The notes beneath the pieces were generated by a model. That model was not told the DNA's origin. It ran no database searches and saw only the letters and a list, made by a program, of their open reading frames with translations. The position numbers and the translations under genes are program-made. This document shows, one piece after another, positions 15,238-16,747 of a stretch of DNA of 16,747 nt. The DNA comes from Candidatus Fibrimonadales bacterium (GTDB lineage: Bacteria; Fibrobacterota; Fibrobacteria; Fibrobacterales; Fibrobacteraceae): the NCBI GenBank assembly GCA_009788135.1, contig WQSA01000024.1:1-16747 (forward strand), in the 5' to 3' direction. Within the stretch, counting starts at the first letter, position 1. Each line of letters starts with the position of its first letter.

Positions 15238-16538
15238 AAAGTTCCGTTGATGAGCAAAAAGACTATTGCTCCGGACACGTAGCCAAAGAAAGCCAGCGGG
15301 GTTATTCTTTTGAAATACCAGCCAAAAGTGAGGTTTTTGTCTATGCCCATAGCTGCAATTCCTGCTGCAGAACCTATGACCAGAAGGTTCCCGCCTGTGC
15401 CTGCGCAATAAGAGGCAAATCCCCAAAACAGGCCGTCTTGCCTGAAAATCTCCGAAGTCGCTTCTATGGGATACATTTTCATTATCGCTCCCACAAGCGG
15501 AACGTTGTCAACAATTGCGCTAAAAATGCCAATGGCAATGGTTATCAGATAAGTATCGCTTATATGGTCGCTGAGAAATGTTGCCATAGCTCCAAGCTGG
15601 CCCGTTGCGCTCAAACAGCCGACGGCAAGCAGAATTCCGGCGAAAAACAAAATGCTTGCCAAATCAACTTTTTTCAAAATATGATAAAGATTCAATCTTG
15701 GAACATTCTGATGCGGATGCCTGCGTCTTAAAAATTCAACAAGAAACCACAAAATTCCAAGCACAAAAAGCACTGCCAAATACGGTGGAACATGGAAAAA
15801 TGTTTTAACCACAGGCACCATTAAAAAACCGCAAATCCCAGCGAAAAAAAGCAAATTTTTCTCAAAATTGGTGGGTTTGTTGGCTTCCACAATTTCCGGT
15901 TCTATCTCCGGCTTAATTTTTCCTTTAATAACAAAACTCAAAATTATCAGCGGCACCAAATTGCAAGCCAGGCTCGGCAAAAATGCGGCTTTGATAATGC
16001 CCAAAGCGGAAATTTGCCCTCCCATCCAAAGCATGGTTGTTGTCACATCTCCAATAGGGCTCCATGCCCCGCCAACATTTGCCGCAATTATTATCAACCC
16101 CGCAAAAAATAGCCTTTCCTTTGTATTGCTCACAAGTTTGCGGCACAAGGTCATCATAACTATTGCTGTGGTTAAATTATCAAGAACTGCGCTCAAACAG
16201 AAGGAAATTGACGAGATAATCCACATCAAAGACCTTGCATCGGTGGTTTTTATGCGAGAGGTTATTATTGAAAAGCCATCGTTGGTTTCTATTATGGCCA
16301 CTATGGTCATGGCCGCCATCAAAAAGAATACTATTTGAGCCAAGTCGCCAAAAGTCTCGAACAAATGGTGCGTGGCCAGCGCCTCTCCGGCAGGAGAAGC
16401 CTGATATTTGAACCATATAAGCCAAAGCGTTGTGCCCAAAAGCAGGGCGGTTGCAGATTTATTTATTTTAAGAGGATGCTCTAAAGCTATCACAACATAG
16501 CCAAGTATAAAAATGATAGCCATAGCGCTTAGAATCAT
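15234..16538 (-). CDS. nhaD: Na+/H+ antiporter, NhaD type
   Basis: 434-residue inner-membrane protein with about 11-13 hydrophobic segments, expected to expel sodium in exchange for protons and help with pH and salt balance. Family marks are LDNLTTAIVMM (119-129), GGAWSPIGDVTTTMLW (156-171), IVDNVPLVGA (342-351) and AGTGGNLLVIGSAAG (379-393), the repeated Asp-Asn membrane-helix pattern of NhaD and the wider ion-transporter superfamily. A charged loop (about 205-225) divides the two halves. The ATG at 16538 lies 2 bases after the leuS stop with no ribosome binding site; a second ATG five codons on (16523) is possible. Expression probably depends on leuS translation. The stop codon overlaps that of recD. 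An arsenite or other anion permease of the same superfamily is a less likely alternative. Confidence 0.9.
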   Translation of the reverse strand: MILSAMAIIFILGYVVIALEHPLKINKSATALLLGTTLWLIWFKYQASPAGEALATHHLFETFGDLAQIVFFLMAAMTIVAIIETNDGFSIITSRIKTTDARSLMWIISSISFCLSAVLDNLTTAIVMMTLCRKLVSNTKERLFFAGLIIIAANVGGAWSPIGDVTTTMLWMGGQISALGIIKAAFLPSLACNLVPLIILSFVIKGKIKPEIEPEIVEANKPTNFEKNLLFFAGICGFLMVPVVKTFFHVPPYLAVLFVLGILWFLVEFLRRRHPHQNVPRLNLYHILKKVDLASILFFAGILLAVGCLSATGQLGAMATFLSDHISDTYLITIAIGIFSAIVDNVPLVGAIMKMYPIEATSEIFRQDGLFWGFASYCAGTGGNLLVIGSAAGIAAMGIDKNLTFGWYFKRITPLAFFGYVSGAIVFLLINGTF

Positions 16539-16540
16539 AT

Positions 16541-16747
16541 TTATTGAATATAGAAATTAACCAGCTTTCCTTGCACGGCAATCACTTTGGCAATTTTCTT
16601 GCCGGCAAGATTTGCCTTAATAGCTTCGTTCTCCATAGCGATTTTCTCAAGTTCATCCTTGCCCAGACTCTTGGAAAGCTTCGCTCTGGCTCGCACTTTG
16701 CCGTTCACCTGGAAAACAATCTCAACCGAGTCTTCAGCCGCAAGCTC
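16541..16747 (-). CDS. leuS: Leucyl-tRNA synthetase, C-terminal end (5' part outside window)
   Basis: Last 68 residues of the cytosolic enzyme that charges tRNA-Leu. The stretch VFQVNGKVRARAKLS followed by IAKVIAVQGKLVNFYIQ matches the C-terminal domain of bacterial LeuS (E. coli VVVQVNGKVRAKI and RKVIYVPGKLLNLVVG), which contacts the tRNA elbow. It ends in TAA at 16541-16543. The catalytic, editing and anticodon domains are beyond the window edge. nhaD begins 2 bases later on the same strand. Confidence 0.93.
   Translation of the reverse strand, partial: ELAAEDSVEIVFQVNGKVRARAKLSKSLGKDELEKIAMENEAIKANLAGKKIAKVIAVQGKLVNFYIQ

Overview
The window looks like a piece of chromosome from a Fibrobacter-like, plant-fibre-degrading gut bacterium. 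The evidence is a secreted GH11 xylanase with repeated poly-serine linkers and a C-terminal sorting-type domain, a combination typical of Fibrobacter, together with tight gene packing and moderate-to-low GC. The lineage is an inference from these traits, not from any database comparison.

Layout: (1) Bases 1-3976, plus strand: the 3' part of a hybrid histidine kinase (HisKA-HATPase-REC-Hpt), then leuB (3-isopropylmalate dehydrogenase), then a REC/HD-GYP response regulator. Both junctions are 4-base ATGA stop/start overlaps. (2) Bases 3912-7581, minus strand, read right to left: a small glycine-rich lipoprotein, the GH11 xylanase, and an ABC-F ATPase coupled to the xylanase by another ATGA overlap. 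The ABC-F gene converges on the HD-GYP gene with a 65-base tail-to-tail overlap. (3) Bases 7582-7832: the only sizeable gene-free stretch. It holds a 35-base near-perfect inverted repeat built of 7-base units, interleaved with a second imperfect inverted repeat, plus candidate outward-facing promoters. (4) Bases 7833-15237, plus strand: recC-recB-recD, a complete compact RecBCD helicase-nuclease operon, AT-rich relative to most neighbours sampled. (5) Bases 15234-16747, minus strand: the 3' end of leuS (leucyl-tRNA synthetase) followed 2 bases later by nhaD (Na+/H+ antiporter). nhaD and recD converge on a shared TTAA.

How the genes work together: the kinase carries its own receiver and a histidine phosphotransfer domain, so a phosphorelay onto the HD-GYP regulator, with cyclic-di-GMP hydrolysis as output, is the simplest reading of the first operon; why leuB sits between them is not explained by the sequence. 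RecBCD processes double-strand breaks. The xylanase cuts xylan outside the cell. I find no tRNA, rRNA, CRISPR array, transposase or prophage gene. Most genes belong to well-known families; the less explained parts are the gene pairings, the intergenic repeat and some unusual residues in known folds.
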